This document shows positions 1 through 8,948 of a stretch of DNA of 33,089 nucleotides, piece by piece; the stretch's first letter is position 1, and each line of letters begins with the position of its first letter. The notes below the pieces were generated by a model that worked only from the letters and a program-made list of their open reading frames with translations, searched no databases and was not told the DNA's origin. Location: assembly GCA_022599515.1 (NCBI GenBank), contig JAHZMC010000043.1, positions 1 to 33,089 on the forward strand, given 5' to 3'. The translations under genes were made by a program, and so were the position numbers. The DNA is from Betaproteobacteria bacterium. GTDB taxonomy: Bacteria; Pseudomonadota; Gammaproteobacteria; Burkholderiales; Methylophilaceae.

Positions 1-1
1 A

Positions 2-142
2 GAAATGGTAATGCCTGGTGATAACGTATCAATTACCGTGACATTGATTGCACCGATTGCGATGGAAGAAGGTTTACGCTTCGCTATTCGTGAAGGTGGC
101 CGTACTGTTGGTGCGGGTGTTGTTGCTAAAATTATTGAATAG
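2..142 (+). CDS. tuf: Elongation factor Tu, C-terminal fragment (5' truncated by window edge)
   Basis: The last 46 codons of EF-Tu, reading from base 2 to a TAG stop. The GTPase delivers aminoacyl-tRNA to the ribosome; only part of the C-terminal beta-barrel domain (domain 3) is present. The visible [22 protein letters not shown] and TVGAGVV motifs are essentially invariant in bacterial EF-Tu. Its position directly upstream of rpsJ is the usual str/S10 junction in betaproteobacteria. A GC-rich hairpin follows the stop, so some transcripts may end or pause before rpsJ. Confidence 0.97.
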   Translation, partial: EMVMPGDNVSITVTLIAPIAMEEGLRFAIREGGRTVGAGVVAKIIE

Positions 143-161
143 TAAGTCATTTAAAATAAGG

Positions 162-181
162 CGGCAGGCTTAAGCCTGCCG
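162..181 (+). terminator. Perfect palindromic hairpin between tuf and rpsJ
   Basis: A 20-base perfect palindrome, with arms CGGCAGGC/GCCTGCCG around TTAA, lies 20 nt after the tuf stop and 24 nt before rpsJ. The stem is strong and GC-rich, but only TTT then CGCTCTTT follows rather than a clean U-tract. It may be a partial terminator, a processing site or a 3'-end stabiliser; full termination would cut rpsJ off from tuf. Confidence 0.5.
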
Positions 182-205
182 TTTCGCTCTTTATAAGGAA
201 AAAAC

Positions 206-514
206 ATGGCAGCTCAAAAAATTCGTATTCGTTTAAAAGCATTTGACTATCGCTTGATTGATCAATCAGCTCAAGAGATTGTTGAAACAGCAAAACGTAC
301 AGGTGCTGTAGTTAAAGGTCCAGTGCCTTTGCCAACACGTATTGAACGTTTTGATATTTTACGTTCACCGCATGTTAACAAAACATCACGTGATCAGTTT
401 GAAATCAGAACACATCAACGTTTGATGGACATCGTTGAACCAACAGATAAAACAGTTGATGCATTGATGAAGTTAGACCTGCCAGCAGGTGTTGACGTAG
501 AAATTAAGCTGTAA
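206..514 (+). CDS. rpsJ: 30S ribosomal protein S10 (also NusE)
   Basis: 102 residues, close to the 103 of E. coli. S10 sits in the 30S head; as NusE it also joins the NusB transcription antitermination complex. The N-terminal [15 protein letters not shown] and central [32 protein letters not shown] stretches are diagnostic in their shorter motifs (RLKAFD, SPHVNK, RTHQR). ATG is preceded by a good AAGGAAAAA ribosome site. It lies 63 nt after tuf and 108 nt before rplC; that second gap carries its own promoter, so rpsJ may be partly uncoupled from the rest of the S10 operon. Confidence 0.98.
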   Translation: MAAQKIRIRLKAFDYRLIDQSAQEIVETAKRTGAVVKGPVPLPTRIERFDILRSPHVNKTSRDQFEIRTHQRLMDIVEPTDKTVDALMKLDLPAGVDVEIKL

Positions 515-527
515 TTTAGCTTAAGGG

Positions 528-556
528 TTGTAATAAAGTTTGGAGTTCGGTATAAT
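528..556 (+). promoter_or_regulatory. Sigma70-type promoter upstream of rplC
   Basis: TTGTAA (528-533), a 17-bp spacer and a perfect TATAAT (551-556). The discriminator right after the -10 is GC-rich (CCGCGC), a feature typical of stringently controlled ribosomal promoters. The predicted start is near 563, about 60 nt before the rplC ATG. Confidence 0.7.
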
Positions 557-572
557 CCGCGCTCTTTCACAG

Positions 573-600
573 AAGTCGGTCAATTGTAATCGGCTTTTTA
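573..600 (+). terminator. Candidate attenuator hairpin in the rplC leader
   Basis: AAGTCGGT (573-580) pairs with ATCGGCTT (589-596) as an 8-bp stem with two G-U pairs and an 8-nt loop, followed by TTTA. Counting the overlapping T run (595-599), it resembles a weak Rho-independent terminator. It starts only about 10 nt after the predicted start of the promoter at 528-556 and sits before the rplC ribosome site, a position expected for attenuation. Confidence 0.45.
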
Positions 601-622
601 ATTAAATAATAAGGAATAGATC

Positions 623-1288
623 ATGAGCTTAGGGCTTATTGGTCGCAAGGTGGGCATGACCCGCGTGTTTACTGAGGAAGGTAATAGTATCCCAGTAACC
701 GTGCTTGAGGTTAAGCCTAACCGTGTGACACAGATCAAGACGGTCGAAACAGATGGCTATACTGGCCTTCAAGTCGCTTTCGGCGAACGTCGTGCTAGCC
801 GCATTAATAAGGCGCTTACTGGGCATTATGCCAAGGCAGGCGTTGTTGCGGGTTCTGGCATACAAGAATTCAATGTTGATGAAGATGTTGCTGCCAACCA
901 TGCAGTAGGCTCTGAAGTTTCAGTAGCATTGTTCGAGGCAGGTCAATTAGTTGACGTGACTGGTACATCTATTGGTAAGGGTTTTGCTGGCGGTATTAAG
1001 CGTCATCACTTCTCATCAGGCCGTGCATCGCATGGTAACTCTAAAGCGCATAAGAAAATTGGTTCGCAAGGTATGGCGCAAGATCCAGGTCGAGTATTCC
1101 CTGGTAAGCGTATGGCTGGCCATTTAGGTGATGTTAAGGTAACGACGCAAAATCTAGAAGTGGTTCGCGTTGATGCTGAGCGTAACTTGTTGTTGATTAA
1201 AGGTGCTATTCCAGGCTCTAAAGGTGGTGACGTTGTTGTACGTCCTGCGATTAAAGCTAAAGCGACCAAAACACGGGGAGCTAAATAA
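623..1288 (+). CDS. rplC: 50S ribosomal protein L3
   Basis: 221 residues (E. coli 209). L3 is an early assembly protein whose long extension reaches towards the peptidyl transferase centre. The N-terminal [13 protein letters not shown] and the [20 protein letters not shown] loop (residues 147-166) identify it. At the place where E. coli has the PrmB-methylated glutamine, this protein seems to have Met151, judged by eye alignment. The stop overlaps the rplD start by one base (TAATG), implying coupled translation. AAGGA before ATG is a clear ribosome site. Confidence 0.98.
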   Translation: MSLGLIGRKVGMTRVFTEEGNSIPVTVLEVKPNRVTQIKTVETDGYTGLQVAFGERRASRINKALTGHYAKAGVVAGSGIQEFNVDEDVAANHAVGSEVSVALFEAGQLVDVTGTSIGKGFAGGIKRHHFSSGRASHGNSKAHKKIGSQGMAQDPGRVFPGKRMAGHLGDVKVTTQNLEVVRVDAERNLLLIKGAIPGSKGGDVVVRPAIKAKATKTRGAK

Positions 1289-1914
1289 TGGAAATTAAAT
1301 TAATTGATAACGCGGGTAAAGTAGCTAAAAAAGGCATTACTGTCTCTGACGTTACATTTGGTCGTGAGTTTAACGAGGCTTTGGTGCATCAAGTGGTTGT
1401 TGCTTACATGGCAAATGCCCGTACATCTACACGTGCACAAAAAACACGTGGCACGGTTGCTCACTCAACTAAAAAGCCTTACGGACAAAAAGGAACGGGT
1501 AATGCGCGTGCTGGTATGACGTCTAGCCCGATTTGGCGTGGAGGTGGGCGTGCGTTCCCTGCAAGTCCTAAAGATAACTACACACACAAAGTAAACCGCA
1601 AAGCTTACCGTGCTGGTATGCAAACCATTCTTTCAGAGTTGGTTCGTCAAGAGCGTATTGTGATTGTGGAAAACTTTAAAGTGGATTCACCAAAAACGAA
1701 GCAATTCGTAGAGAAAATCAAAGGTCTTGGCTATGCTGATGGCGTGTTGTTGCTAACGGATGGTTTTGACGAGAATTTATATTTATCTTCACGTAACCTT
1801 ACCAATGTAATGGTTGTGGAGGCGCAGCATGCTGACCCAGTTAGTTTGGTTCGTTTCCCAAGAGTGTTGGCAACCGCTGGCGCAGTGAAGAAACTTGAGG
1901 AGATGCTAGCATGA
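1288..1914 (+). CDS. rplD: 50S ribosomal protein L4
   Basis: 208 residues (E. coli 201). L4 binds 23S rRNA domain I and sends a basic loop (about residues 43-95, with [15 protein letters not shown] and [10 protein letters not shown]) into the exit tunnel. In E. coli, L4 represses the S10 operon by attenuation and translational control; here a possible attenuator lies upstream of rplC. The start overlaps rplC by one base, and the end overlaps rplW by four (ATGA), so all three are probably translationally coupled. Confidence 0.98.
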   Translation: MEIKLIDNAGKVAKKGITVSDVTFGREFNEALVHQVVVAYMANARTSTRAQKTRGTVAHSTKKPYGQKGTGNARAGMTSSPIWRGGGRAFPASPKDNYTHKVNRKAYRAGMQTILSELVRQERIVIVENFKVDSPKTKQFVEKIKGLGYADGVLLLTDGFDENLYLSSRNLTNVMVVEAQHADPVSLVRFPRVLATAGAVKKLEEMLA

Positions 1915-2222
1915 GCGCACTAATTCATACTCAAGATCGTTTGTTGCAAGTGATTGTTGCTCCACAAGTGACTGAAAAAGCGACTTACATTGCTGATAAG
2001 CATGAGCAAATTGCTTTCAAAGTGCTAAAAGATGCAACTAAACTTGAAATTAAAGCTGCAGTTGAGCTTGTGTTTAAAGTTGAAGTTGAATCAGTTACAA
2101 CAATGAACGTATTAGGAAAAACAAAGCGTGCTGGCCGCACTATGGGCAAGCGTAACGACTGGAAGAAAGCTTATGTAAGCTTGAAGCCTGGTCAAGAAAT
2201 TAACTTCGCGGCTGGCGAATAA
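1911..2222 (+). CDS. rplW: 50S ribosomal protein L23
   Basis: 103 residues (E. coli 100). L23 lies at the tunnel exit and docks trigger factor, SRP and SecYEG. The family pattern is clear: [16 protein letters not shown] near the N terminus and [22 protein letters not shown] near the C terminus. It starts within the rplD stop (ATGA overlap) and ends 11 nt before rplB. Confidence 0.98.
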   Translation: MSALIHTQDRLLQVIVAPQVTEKATYIADKHEQIAFKVLKDATKLEIKAAVELVFKVEVESVTTMNVLGKTKRAGRTMGKRNDWKKAYVSLKPGQEINFAAGE

Positions 2223-2233
2223 GGAGAGATGAG

Positions 2234-3067
2234 ATGGCATTAATTAAAGTCAAACCAACTTCCCCGGGTCGTCGTGGAGTTGTTAAGGTTGTTACGCCAG
2301 ACTTATATAAAGGCAAGCCACATGCGCCGCTTTTAGAGAGTCAAAGCAAAAATGCAGGCCGTAATAATAATGGTCGCATTACAACACGTCACCAAGGTGG
2401 TGGTCATAAACAGCATTACCGTCTTGTCGACTTCCGTCGTAATAAAGATGGTATTCCAGCGAAAGTTGAGCGTTTAGAATATGATCCAAACCGTTCTGCA
2501 CACATTGCATTGCTTTGTTATGCGGATGGTGAGCGTCGTTACATTATTGCACCAAAAGGTATTTCAGCTGGCGATCAATTGATCAGCGGTTCAGAAGCGC
2601 CAATTAAAGCAGGTAATGCATTGCCGTTACGTAACATTCCTGTTGGTAGCACGATTCACTGTATTGAGTTACAGCCTGGTAAGGGTGCTCAAATTGCACG
2701 CTCGGCTGGAACGTCAGTACAATTGCTAGCAAGAGAAGGCATCTATGCCCAGTTGCGTTTACGCTCAGGCGAAGTTCGTCGCGTACACGTTGATTGCAAA
2801 GCAACAATGGGTGAAGTTGGTAATGGTGAGCATTCACTACGTTCTATCGGTAAGGCTGGTGCAATGCGCTGGCGCGGTGTTCGTCCTACGGTTCGTGGTG
2901 TTGTGATGAACCCAGTTGATCACCCGCACGGTGGTGGTGAAGGTCGTACTGCAGCTGGTATGAATCCAGTCAGTCCATGGGGTGTTCAAACTAAAGGTTT
3001 CCGCACTCGTAACAATAAACGTACGGACAATATGCGCGTTAGTCGTCGTCCGAGAGGCGTAAGGTAG
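2234..3067 (+). CDS. rplB: 50S ribosomal protein L2
   Basis: 277 residues (E. coli 273). L2 is among the most conserved ribosomal proteins; it supports subunit association and peptidyl transferase function. The HPHGGGEGR motif at residues 230-238 includes His230, matching the conserved histidine near the catalytic centre (E. coli His229). [18 protein letters not shown] is at residues 42-59. A strong AAGGAG site precedes the ATG, and rpsS begins five bases after the stop. Confidence 0.98.
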   Translation: MALIKVKPTSPGRRGVVKVVTPDLYKGKPHAPLLESQSKNAGRNNNGRITTRHQGGGHKQHYRLVDFRRNKDGIPAKVERLEYDPNRSAHIALLCYADGERRYIIAPKGISAGDQLISGSEAPIKAGNALPLRNIPVGSTIHCIELQPGKGAQIARSAGTSVQLLAREGIYAQLRLRSGEVRRVHVDCKATMGEVGNGEHSLRSIGKAGAMRWRGVRPTVRGVVMNPVDHPHGGGEGRTAAGMNPVSPWGVQTKGFRTRNNKRTDNMRVSRRPRGVR

Positions 3068-3072
3068 AAAAT

Positions 3073-3348
3073 ATGGCACGTTCAATTAAAAAAGGCCCAT
3101 TCATAGATGGGCATCTAGCAAAAAAAGTAGAAGTTGCTGCTGCAAACCGCGATCGCAAACCAATCAAAACTTGGTCACGTCGCTCTACTATTTTGCCTGA
3201 TTTTATTGGTTTAACGATTGCTGTGCATAACGGAAAAATTCATGTGCCAGTACTCATTTCTGAAAACATGGTCGGTCATAAGCTTGGTGAATTTGCGGCA
3301 ACTCGTACATTCAAAGGTCATGCTGCTGACAAAAAAGCGAAGAAATAG
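3073..3348 (+). CDS. rpsS: 30S ribosomal protein S19
   Basis: 91 residues, normal for the family. S19 forms the 30S head with S13 and contacts the A-site finger and t[21 protein letters not shown] at the N terminus, [21 protein letters not shown] in the middle (in pieces) and [16 protein letters not shown] at the C terminus are standard. It lies 5 nt after rplB and 6 nt before rplV. AGGCGTAAGG inside the end of rplB can serve as its ribosome site. Confidence 0.98.
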   Translation: MARSIKKGPFIDGHLAKKVEVAAANRDRKPIKTWSRRSTILPDFIGLTIAVHNGKIHVPVLISENMVGHKLGEFAATRTFKGHAADKKAKK

Positions 3349-3354
3349 GAGCTT

Positions 3355-3696
3355 ATGATGGAAGTAACAGCAATCTTAAGGGGTGTGCACATCTCTCCGC
3401 AAAAGGCGAGACTAGTCGCTGACCTAGTACGTGGTAAAAAAGTAGATCATGCACTTAATATTTTAACTTTCACACCTAAAAAAGGTGCTGAGATTATTAA
3501 AAAAGTGGTTGAATCAGCGATTGCCAATGCAGAACATAATAACGGTGCAGATATTGATGAGTTGAAGGTTACTTCAATTTATGTTGATAAAGGTATTGTA
3601 TTAAAAAGAATCCGCGCTCGGGCCAAAGGCCGTGCAGGGCGTATCATTAAACCAACCTGCCACATTCATGTGACAGTCGGCGATACAAAGGCGTAA
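3355..3696 (+). CDS. rplV: 50S ribosomal protein L22
   Basis: 113 residues from the first of two adjacent ATG codons (3355, 3358); from the second it is 112 (E. coli 110). The AGGAG at 3347-3351 lies nearer the usual spacing for 3358. L22 lines the exit tunnel with its beta-hairpin, here near [11 protein letters not shown] at about residues 85-95. [19 protein letters not shown] is the diagnostic N-terminal part. Only one base separates it from rpsC. Confidence 0.97.
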   Translation: MMEVTAILRGVHISPQKARLVADLVRGKKVDHALNILTFTPKKGAEIIKKVVESAIANAEHNNGADIDELKVTSIYVDKGIVLKRIRARAKGRAGRIIKPTCHIHVTVGDTKA

Positions 3697-3697
3697 T

Positions 3698-4414
3698 ATG
3701 GGACAAAAAATACATCCAACCGGTTTCCGCTTAGCGGTAACAAAAAACTGGCAATCACGCTGGTACGCAAACTCTAAAAACTTTCCTGAGATGTTGCAAA
3801 ATGACATCAAAGTGCGTGATTTTTTAACTAAGAAATTAGTCAGCGCAGCAGTGAGTAAAGTGGTTATTGAGCGACCTGCTAAGAATGCAAAAATTACTAT
3901 TCACAGTGCCCGTCCAGGTGTTGTAATTGGTAAAAAAGGTGAAGATATCGAGTCTTTACGTTCAACTTTGCAAGGTATGATGAATGTGCCTGTGCATTTG
4001 AATATTGAAGAAGTGCGTAAGCCAGAACTTGATGCGACATTGATAGCACAAAGTATTGCACAACAATTAGAAAAGCGTGTCATGTTCCGTCGTGCGATGA
4101 AGCGCGCAATGCAAAACGCAATGCGTCTTGGTGCTAAAGGCATTAAGATTATGAGTTCAGGCCGTTTAAATGGTATTGAAATCGCTCGTACAGAATGGTA
4201 TCGCGAAGGACGCGTTCCGCTTCATACTTTACGCGCTGATATTGATTACGGTGTTGCTGAAGCATTAACAACATACGGGATTATTGGTATTAAAGTATGG
4301 GTATTTAAAGGTGAAGTTTTTGCTGACAATGCACAAACAGCAGTTGATTCTGCAGATGCTGAACCAGAAAAAAAAGTAAGAAAGCCGAGGGTTAAAGATG
4401 CTACAACCGTCTAG
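3698..4414 (+). CDS. rpsC: 30S ribosomal protein S3
   Basis: 238 residues (E. coli 233). S3 forms part of the mRNA entry site and its helicase activity. An N-terminal [12 protein letters not shown], a type II KH domain with the GKKG loop at residues 78-81 and a C-terminal domain with [28 protein letters not shown] (seen in pieces) are present. The tail is charged and variable. Its last 17 nt overlap the start of rplP in another frame, so rplP translation is probably coupled to rpsC termination. Confidence 0.98.
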   Translation: MGQKIHPTGFRLAVTKNWQSRWYANSKNFPEMLQNDIKVRDFLTKKLVSAAVSKVVIERPAKNAKITIHSARPGVVIGKKGEDIESLRSTLQGMMNVPVHLNIEEVRKPELDATLIAQSIAQQLEKRVMFRRAMKRAMQNAMRLGAKGIKIMSSGRLNGIEIARTEWYREGRVPLHTLRADIDYGVAEALTTYGIIGIKVWVFKGEVFADNAQTAVDSADAEPEKKVRKPRVKDATTV

Positions 4415-4814
4415 ACAAAAATTCCGTAAGATGCAAAAAGGCCGTAATAAAGGCATTGCAACAACGGGCAATAAAGTAAGTTTTGGTGATTTTGGTTTGA
4501 AAGCAATCGGTCGTGGCCGTATTACTGCTCGTCAAATCGAGGCTGCACGTCGTGTGATGACACGTCATATTAAACGTGGTGGTCGCGTTTGGATTCGTAT
4601 TTTCCCAGATCAACCAATTTCTAAAAAGCCAGCTGAAGTGCGTATGGGTAAAGGTAAAGGTAGTGTTGAGTTTTACATCGCGCAAATTAAGCCTGGCAAA
4701 ATGTTATATGAAATGGATGGCGTAAGCGAAGAGCTTGCACGTGAAGCGTTCAAATTGGCGGCAGCAAAATTGCCAATTGAAACAGTATTCATGACCCGTC
4801 AGCTTGGTGGTTAA
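4398..4814 (+). CDS. rplP: 50S ribosomal protein L16
   Basis: 138 residues (E. coli 136). L16 lies near the A site and supports aminoacyl-tRNA accommodation. [19 protein letters not shown] matches the family N terminus from the first residue, which fixes the start inside the rpsC end (17-nt overlap). [38 protein letters not shown] follows in the expected order. GAGGGTTAAAG before the ATG can act as a weak ribosome site. Confidence 0.97.
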   Translation: MLQPSRQKFRKMQKGRNKGIATTGNKVSFGDFGLKAIGRGRITARQIEAARRVMTRHIKRGGRVWIRIFPDQPISKKPAEVRMGKGKGSVEFYIAQIKPGKMLYEMDGVSEELAREAFKLAAAKLPIETVFMTRQLGG

Positions 4815-4824
4815 GGAAAACATG

Positions 4825-5016
4825 ATGAAAGCTACTGATTTAAGAAGTAAAAATGTTGACGAGCTAAATAATGAGTTAATCGAGTTGCGTCGTGCACAAT
4901 TTTCATTGCGCATGCAATCAGCAACACAGCAACTTAATAAGCCAGATCAAATTTTAAAAACACGACGCAATATTGCGCGTATTAAGACTGTGCTAGCTGA
5001 AAAAGCTAAAGCCTAA
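4825..5016 (+). CDS. rpmC: 50S ribosomal protein L29
   Basis: 63 residues when started at ATG 4825, equal to E. coli L29 (MKA-type N terminus). ATG 4822 would add one Met; I prefer 4825 because AAGGA at 4813-4817 then has 7-nt spacing. L29 is a two-helix protein at the tunnel exit next to L23. [13 protein letters not shown] and the [13 protein letters not shown]-like region (here [17 protein letters not shown]) are characteristic. The ribosome site overlaps the rplP stop. Confidence 0.95.
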   Translation: MKATDLRSKNVDELNNELIELRRAQFSLRMQSATQQLNKPDQILKTRRNIARIKTVLAEKAKA

Positions 5017-5027
5017 GAGGATTGATG

Positions 5028-5288
5028 ATGACAGAAACACAAGTAAAAGTTGCTCGTTCATTAAGCGGTCGTGTCGTAAGTGACAAGATGGATAAAACCG
5101 TCACTGTATTAGTGGAGCGCAAGGTTAAGCATCCATTAATTGGTAAGGTTATCTCTAAGTCAAGAAAGTTTCATGCACACGACGAAGCAAATGAGTGTAA
5201 AGAAGGCGATCTCGTAACCATTACTGAGGGCCGTCCACTATCTAAGCATAAATCTTGGGTAGTAACTAAAGTTGCTAAAAAGGCATAG
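5028..5288 (+). CDS. rpsQ: 30S ribosomal protein S17
   Basis: 86 residues from ATG 5028 (E. coli 84). TTG 5022 and ATG 5025 precede it in frame; 5028 gives the better spacing from GAGG at 5017-5020 and a natural MTETQ start. S17 is an OB-fold primary 16S rRNA-binding protein. [33 protein letters not shown] and RPLSKHKSW are the family landmarks. It is the last gene before a 214-nt gap, so it is the natural end of the S10 operon. Confidence 0.95.
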   Translation: MTETQVKVARSLSGRVVSDKMDKTVTVLVERKVKHPLIGKVISKSRKFHAHDEANECKEGDLVTITEGRPLSKHKSWVVTKVAKKA

Positions 5289-5330
5289 CTAGGTCTTTTT
5301 AGAAATGTAGTAATAATTTACATTTTCTGC

Positions 5331-5360
5331 TTGCTAGAGGATGTAAATGAAGTATATAAT
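5331..5360 (+). promoter_or_regulatory. Sigma70-type promoter upstream of rplN
   Basis: TTGCTA (5331-5336), an 18-bp spacer and a perfect TATAAT (5355-5360). It lies in the 214-nt gap between rpsQ and rplN, the same place as the spc promoter of E. coli. Initiation near 5367 would give a leader of about 135 nt before the rplN ATG, unusually long for this gene cluster. Confidence 0.7.
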
Positions 5361-5369
5361 GTTGGACTT

Positions 5370-5465
5370 TTCGGCGCTCGTGTAATGTTAGCTACGCTAA
5401 TAACGCACTAAAGCAAGCGCCCCAATACTGACCGTGGTCAATAGGCCGAACCAATTTTTGGCGGC
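5370..5465 (+). promoter_or_regulatory. Structured rplN leader with competing pairings
   Basis: GGCGCT (5373-5378) can pair with AGCGCC (5416-5421), closing a branch that contains TTAGC-TAC-GCTAA (5389-5401 region). Alternatively TTCGGC (5370-5375) can pair with GCCGAA (5445-5450). The two share GGC and exclude each other. A third hairpin joins GCCG (5445-5448) and CCAA (5451-5454) to TTGG (5458-5461) and CGGC (5462-5465), and competes with the second. This layout suggests a switching leader, perhaps sensing a ribosomal protein; function is not shown. Confidence 0.45.
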
Positions 5466-5502
5466 TGTTTTGGTAAATACGGATTAAGTTGGAGATTATT
5501 TC

Positions 5503-5871
5503 ATGATTCAAATGCAGTCAAGGCTAGAAGTGGCCGACAACACTGGTGCGCGTTCAGTAATGTGCATTAAAGTGTTGGGTGGTTCTAAACGTCGCTACGC
5601 CAGTGTTGGTGATGTGATTAAAGTCACCATTAAAGATGCGGCTCCACGTGGGCGCGTTAAAAAAGGCGAGGTATACAACGCTGTTGTGGTGCGTACTGCC
5701 AAAGGTGTACGTCGTCCAGACGGATCTCTAGTTAAATTTGATAGCAACGCTGCGGTGTTGCTAACAGCTAAGCTTGAGCCAATTGGTACACGTATTTTTG
5801 GGCCAGTAACGCGCGAATTGCGTAGTGAGCGCTTTATGAAAATCGTTTCTTTAGCTCCTGAAGTGCTTTAA
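5503..5871 (+). CDS. rplN: 50S ribosomal protein L14
   Basis: 122 residues (E. coli 123). L14 lies at the subunit interface and contacts 16S helix 14; it is also the binding site of Rsf[32 protein letters not shown] and [23 protein letters not shown] (in parts) are nearly invariant. It is the first gene of the spc operon and has its own promoter and long leader. GGAG at 5491-5494 is the ribosome site. Confidence 0.98.
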   Translation: MIQMQSRLEVADNTGARSVMCIKVLGGSKRRYASVGDVIKVTIKDAAPRGRVKKGEVYNAVVVRTAKGVRRPDGSLVKFDSNAAVLLTAKLEPIGTRIFGPVTRELRSERFMKIVSLAPEVL

Positions 5872-5893
5872 GAGCGAAGTAGAGGATATAAAG

Positions 5894-6211
5894 ATGAGTA
5901 AAATTCTTAAAGGTGACCAAGTCATTATCAACACAGGTAAAGATAAAGGTAAGCGTGGTGTTGTTTCACGTGTGCTTGAAGATGGTCTTGTGATTGTTGA
6001 AGGTATCAATCTGGCTAAAAAACACGAAAAGCCAAACCCAATGAAAGGTGTTGCTGGCGGTATTGTTGCTAAAGAAATGCCAATTCAGATTTCTAATGTT
6101 GCTTTATTTAATGCGGCAACAGAAAAAGCTGATCGAGTGGGCTATAAAGTTTTGAAAGACGGTCGTAAGATTCGTGTTTATAAATCTAACGGCGAAGCTG
6201 TTGAAGCTTAA
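5894..6211 (+). CDS. rplX: 50S ribosomal protein L24
   Basis: 105 residues (E. coli 104). L24 is an assembly initiator that binds the 5' end of 23S rRNA. The KOW motif is visible at the N terminus: [39 protein letters not shown] follows. Spacing is 22 nt from rplN and 20 nt to rplE. In E. coli the S8 repressor site sits in the following rplX-rplE junction; I did not see a clear copy here. Confidence 0.98.
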   Translation: MSKILKGDQVIINTGKDKGKRGVVSRVLEDGLVIVEGINLAKKHEKPNPMKGVAGGIVAKEMPIQISNVALFNAATEKADRVGYKVLKDGRKIRVYKSNGEAVEA

Positions 6212-6231
6212 GTGAGTAAATAGGATAAATT

Positions 6232-6771
6232 ATGGCACGCTTAAAACAATTTTATAATGAGTCAGTCGTCAAAGAGATGACAGAGAAATTTGGTTATACC
6301 TCAATAATGCAGGTGCCAAGAATCGAAAAAATCACACTTAATATGGGTGTTGGTGAAGCTGTTGCAGATAAAAAAGTAATGGAACATGCTGTTAGCGATA
6401 TGGAAAAAATTGCTGGTCAAAAAGCAATTGTAACTAAAGCTAAAAAGTCTGTTGCTGCTTTTAAAATCCGTGATGATTATCCAGTAGGTTGCAAAGTAAC
6501 GTTACGCCGTGAGCGTATGTATGAGTTCTTTGATCGTTTGGTTACTGTTGCTATCCCGCGTACAAGAGATTTTCGTGGCTTGTCTGCAAAATCGTTTGAT
6601 GGTCGTGGCAATTACAACATGGGCGTTAAAGAGCAAATCATTTTCCCTGAAATTGATTACGATAAAATCGATGCGATTCGTGGTATGAACATTACGATTA
6701 CGACGACTGCAAAAACTGACGAAGAAGCTAAAGCATTGCTTTCTGCGTTTAACTTTCCTTTTAGAGGTTAA
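6232..6771 (+). CDS. rplE: 50S ribosomal protein L5
   Basis: 179 residues, the same length as E. coli L5. It binds 5S rRNA with L18 and L25 in the central protuberance and contacts P-site t[48 protein letters not shown] and the C-terminal [12 protein letters not shown] region are typical. Only three bases separate its stop from rpsN. TAGGATAAATT provides the ribosome site. Confidence 0.98.
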   Translation: MARLKQFYNESVVKEMTEKFGYTSIMQVPRIEKITLNMGVGEAVADKKVMEHAVSDMEKIAGQKAIVTKAKKSVAAFKIRDDYPVGCKVTLRRERMYEFFDRLVTVAIPRTRDFRGLSAKSFDGRGNYNMGVKEQIIFPEIDYDKIDAIRGMNITITTTAKTDEEAKALLSAFNFPFRG

Positions 6772-6774
6772 GAC

Positions 6775-7080
6775 ATGGCAAAAACATGTATGACAGAGCG
6801 TGAGATTAAGCGACGCGCTACCGTAAAAAAATTCGCTGCTAAACGTACTGCGTTAACGACAATTATTAATGATCAAAGCGTTAGTGTTGAAGAGCAACGT
6901 GAAGCGCGCTTGAAGTTGCAAGCGTTGCCACGTAACTCAAGCCCTGTGCGTTTACGCAATCGTTGTGCGCTTACTGGCCGTCCTCGTGGCGTGTTTAGTA
7001 AATTTGGAATTGGACGTAGTAAATTGCGTGACTTGATGATGGCTGGCAAAGTGCCGGGCGTTACTAAGGCTAGCTGGTAA
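6775..7080 (+). CDS. rpsN: 30S ribosomal protein S14 (zinc-independent long form)
   Basis: 101 residues, as in E. coli. S14 belongs to the 30S head near S3 and S10. [47 protein letters not shown], read in pieces, is the family C-terminal half. The CxxC-CxxC zinc ribbon of the short form is absent, so this is the long C- form. The start MAKTCM matches the MAKQSM of E. coli, supporting ATG 6775. Confidence 0.98.
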   Translation: MAKTCMTEREIKRRATVKKFAAKRTALTTIINDQSVSVEEQREARLKLQALPRNSSPVRLRNRCALTGRPRGVFSKFGIGRSKLRDLMMAGKVPGVTKASW

Positions 7081-7095
7081 ATAAGGAACAGATCT

Positions 7096-7491
7096 ATGAG
7101 TATGAGTGATCCAATTGCCGACATGTTAACGCGTATTCGCAACGCGCAAAGTGTTAATAAGATTTCGGTGTCAATGCCAGCATCTAAAGTAAAAGGTGCT
7201 ATTGCTAATGTGCTAAAAGATGAAGGCTACATTGAAGATTTTCATGTGGACGCGAACAATGGCAAGCCATTGTTGAATATTAGTCTTAAATATTACGCTG
7301 GCCGCCCAGTAATTGAAAAAATTGAGCGTGTTAGTAAGCCTGGTTTGCGTGTTTATAACAGCGGGCAAAATATACCTAAGGTAATGAATGGGCTTGGTGT
7401 GACAATTGTGTCTACATCCAAGGGTGTAATGACAGATCGTAAAGCGCAAGCTGCTGGTATCGGCGGTGAGTTACTTTGCGTAGTGGCTTAA
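7096..7491 (+). CDS. rpsH: 30S ribosomal protein S8
   Basis: 131 residues (E. coli 130). S8 is a primary 16S rRNA binder and, in E. coli, the translational repressor of the spc operon. [18 protein letters not shown] at the N terminus and the C-terminal [26 protein letters not shown], read in pieces, are diagnostic. ATAAGGAACAG upstream holds the ribosome site. Confidence 0.98.
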   Translation: MSMSDPIADMLTRIRNAQSVNKISVSMPASKVKGAIANVLKDEGYIEDFHVDANNGKPLLNISLKYYAGRPVIEKIERVSKPGLRVYNSGQNIPKVMNGLGVTIVSTSKGVMTDRKAQAAGIGGELLCVVA

Positions 7492-7501
7492 GGAGAAGCA
7501 G

Positions 7502-8035
7502 ATGTCACGTGTTGCTAAAAATCCAGTAGTCATTCCAGCTAAAGTGGAAGTTACTTTAAGTGCTGACAGCATTGCTGTTAGTGGTCCTTTTGGTAAATTG
7601 TCTCATCCTTTGACTAATGCAGTTAACTTAAATCGTGATGGTGAAACGATTACGTTTACAGCAGCTAGTTCAGATGCGCATGCGCGAGCAATGTCAGGAA
7701 CTTTACGTTCTTTGGTTGCAAACATGGTGCATGGTGTTTCAGAAGGTTTTACACGCAAATTGACTCTTGTTGGCGTTGGTTACAAAGCGCAAGCGCAAGG
7801 GCAAATGTTGAACTTGGAGTTAGGCTACTCACATCCAATCAGTCATAAAATGCCTGATGGCGTGACTGTAAAGACGGCTACGCCTACAGAAATTGAACTA
7901 ACAGGTGCTGATAAACAAGTTATCGGTCAAGTGGCTGCACAAATACGTGCATATCGTCAGCCTGAGCCTTATAAAGGCAAGGGTGTTCGTTACTCTGATG
8001 AAGTTGTTCAGATTAAAGAATCTAAGAAAAAATAG
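7502..8035 (+). CDS. rplF: 50S ribosomal protein L6
   Basis: 177 residues, as in E. coli. L6 lies near the sarcin-ricin loop at the factor-binding site and is two tandem RNA-binding folds. [17 protein letters not shown] starts the protein and [21 protein letters not shown] is its C-terminal signature. [14 protein letters not shown] in the middle is also characteristic. AAGGAG lies at normal spacing before the ATG. Confidence 0.98.
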   Translation: MSRVAKNPVVIPAKVEVTLSADSIAVSGPFGKLSHPLTNAVNLNRDGETITFTAASSDAHARAMSGTLRSLVANMVHGVSEGFTRKLTLVGVGYKAQAQGQMLNLELGYSHPISHKMPDGVTVKTATPTEIELTGADKQVIGQVAAQIRAYRQPEPYKGKGVRYSDEVVQIKESKKK

Positions 8036-8062
8036 CAGTAATTTAGGAAATAAAGGCTAAAT

Positions 8063-8416
8063 ATGACTACAGTAAATAATCGCTTGCGCCGTGCACGTAA
8101 AACCCGTGCCATTATTGCCGGGCAATCTGTAACGCGCTTAAGCGTGCATCGTACAAACTTACATATCTATGCGCAAATTGTTGATGCATCAGGTGAGAAA
8201 GTGCTTGCAAGTGCTTCTACTGCAGAAGCAGAAGTGCGTAAAGCAGTGAAGAATGGTGGTAACGTTGAAGCGGCTGCTGTTATTGGTAAACGTATTGCCG
8301 AAAAAGCAAAAAAAGCAGGCATTACTACAGTAGCTTTTGATCGTTCAGGCAATAAATATCATGGTCGCATTCAAGCGTTGGCAGAAGCTGCGCGTGAAAA
8401 TGGTCTGTCATTTTAA
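8063..8416 (+). CDS. rplR: 50S ribosomal protein L18
   Basis: 117 residues, equal to E. coli. L18 binds 5S rRNA with L5. The basic N terminus ([14 protein letters not shown]), [16 protein letters not shown] and the C-terminal [26 protein letters not shown] (in parts) identify it. The 27-nt gap from rplF and AGGAAATAAAGG provide room for its ribosome site. Confidence 0.98.
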   Translation: MTTVNNRLRRARKTRAIIAGQSVTRLSVHRTNLHIYAQIVDASGEKVLASASTAEAEVRKAVKNGGNVEAAAVIGKRIAEKAKKAGITTVAFDRSGNKYHGRIQALAEAARENGLSF

Positions 8417-8432
8417 TAAGCGAGAATAGATT

Positions 8433-8945
8433 ATGGCTAAAGGTTTTGAGCAACAAGCACAGCAAACAGATGGTTTGCGTGAAAAAATGATTACAGTTAA
8501 CCGTGTAAGTAAAACGGTTAAAGGTGGACGTATTATGAGCTTTGCTGCACTGAGCGTTGTCGGTGATGGCGATGGTGGTGTTGGCATGGGTAAAGGTAAA
8601 GCACGTGAAGTGCCAACCGCTGTACAAAAAGCAATGGACGAAGCGCGTCGTGAAATGGTTAAAGTTAACCTAAACAACGGCACACTTCATCACACGGTAG
8701 TAGGTCGATTCGGTGCTGCTAAAGTGTTGATTCAGCCAGCACCTGAAGGTACAGGTATTATTGCTGGTGGTGCGATGCGTGCGATTTTTGAAGTGATGGG
8801 CATCACGAACGTGACTGCAAAATGCATCGGTTCAGCCAACCCATACAATGTTGTTCGCGCTACGTTAAATGGCTTAGAAGCAATGAATACGCCTTCGGAC
8901 GTAGCTGCTAAGCGTGGTAAATCAGTTGAAGAGATTAGAGGCTAA
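8433..8945 (+). CDS. rpsE: 30S ribosomal protein S5
   Basis: 170 residues (E. coli 167). S5 lines the mRNA entry channel and affects decoding fidelity. An N-terminal double-stranded-RNA-binding fold carries [19 protein letters not shown] and [20 protein letters not shown]; a C-terminal fold carries [12 protein letters not shown]. The region corresponding to spectinomycin-resistance sites (around TVKGG) looks wild type. Three bases separate it from rpmD. Confidence 0.98.
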   Translation: MAKGFEQQAQQTDGLREKMITVNRVSKTVKGGRIMSFAALSVVGDGDGGVGMGKGKAREVPTAVQKAMDEARREMVKVNLNNGTLHHTVVGRFGAAKVLIQPAPEGTGIIAGGAMRAIFEVMGITNVTAKCIGSANPYNVVRATLNGLEAMNTPSDVAAKRGKSVEEIRG

Positions 8946-8948
8946 CAA

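Noticed and set aside
5361-5465. tRNA or other known structured RNA in the rplN leader
   Set aside because: No cloverleaf or known riboswitch core could be traced; treated as an unassigned leader instead.
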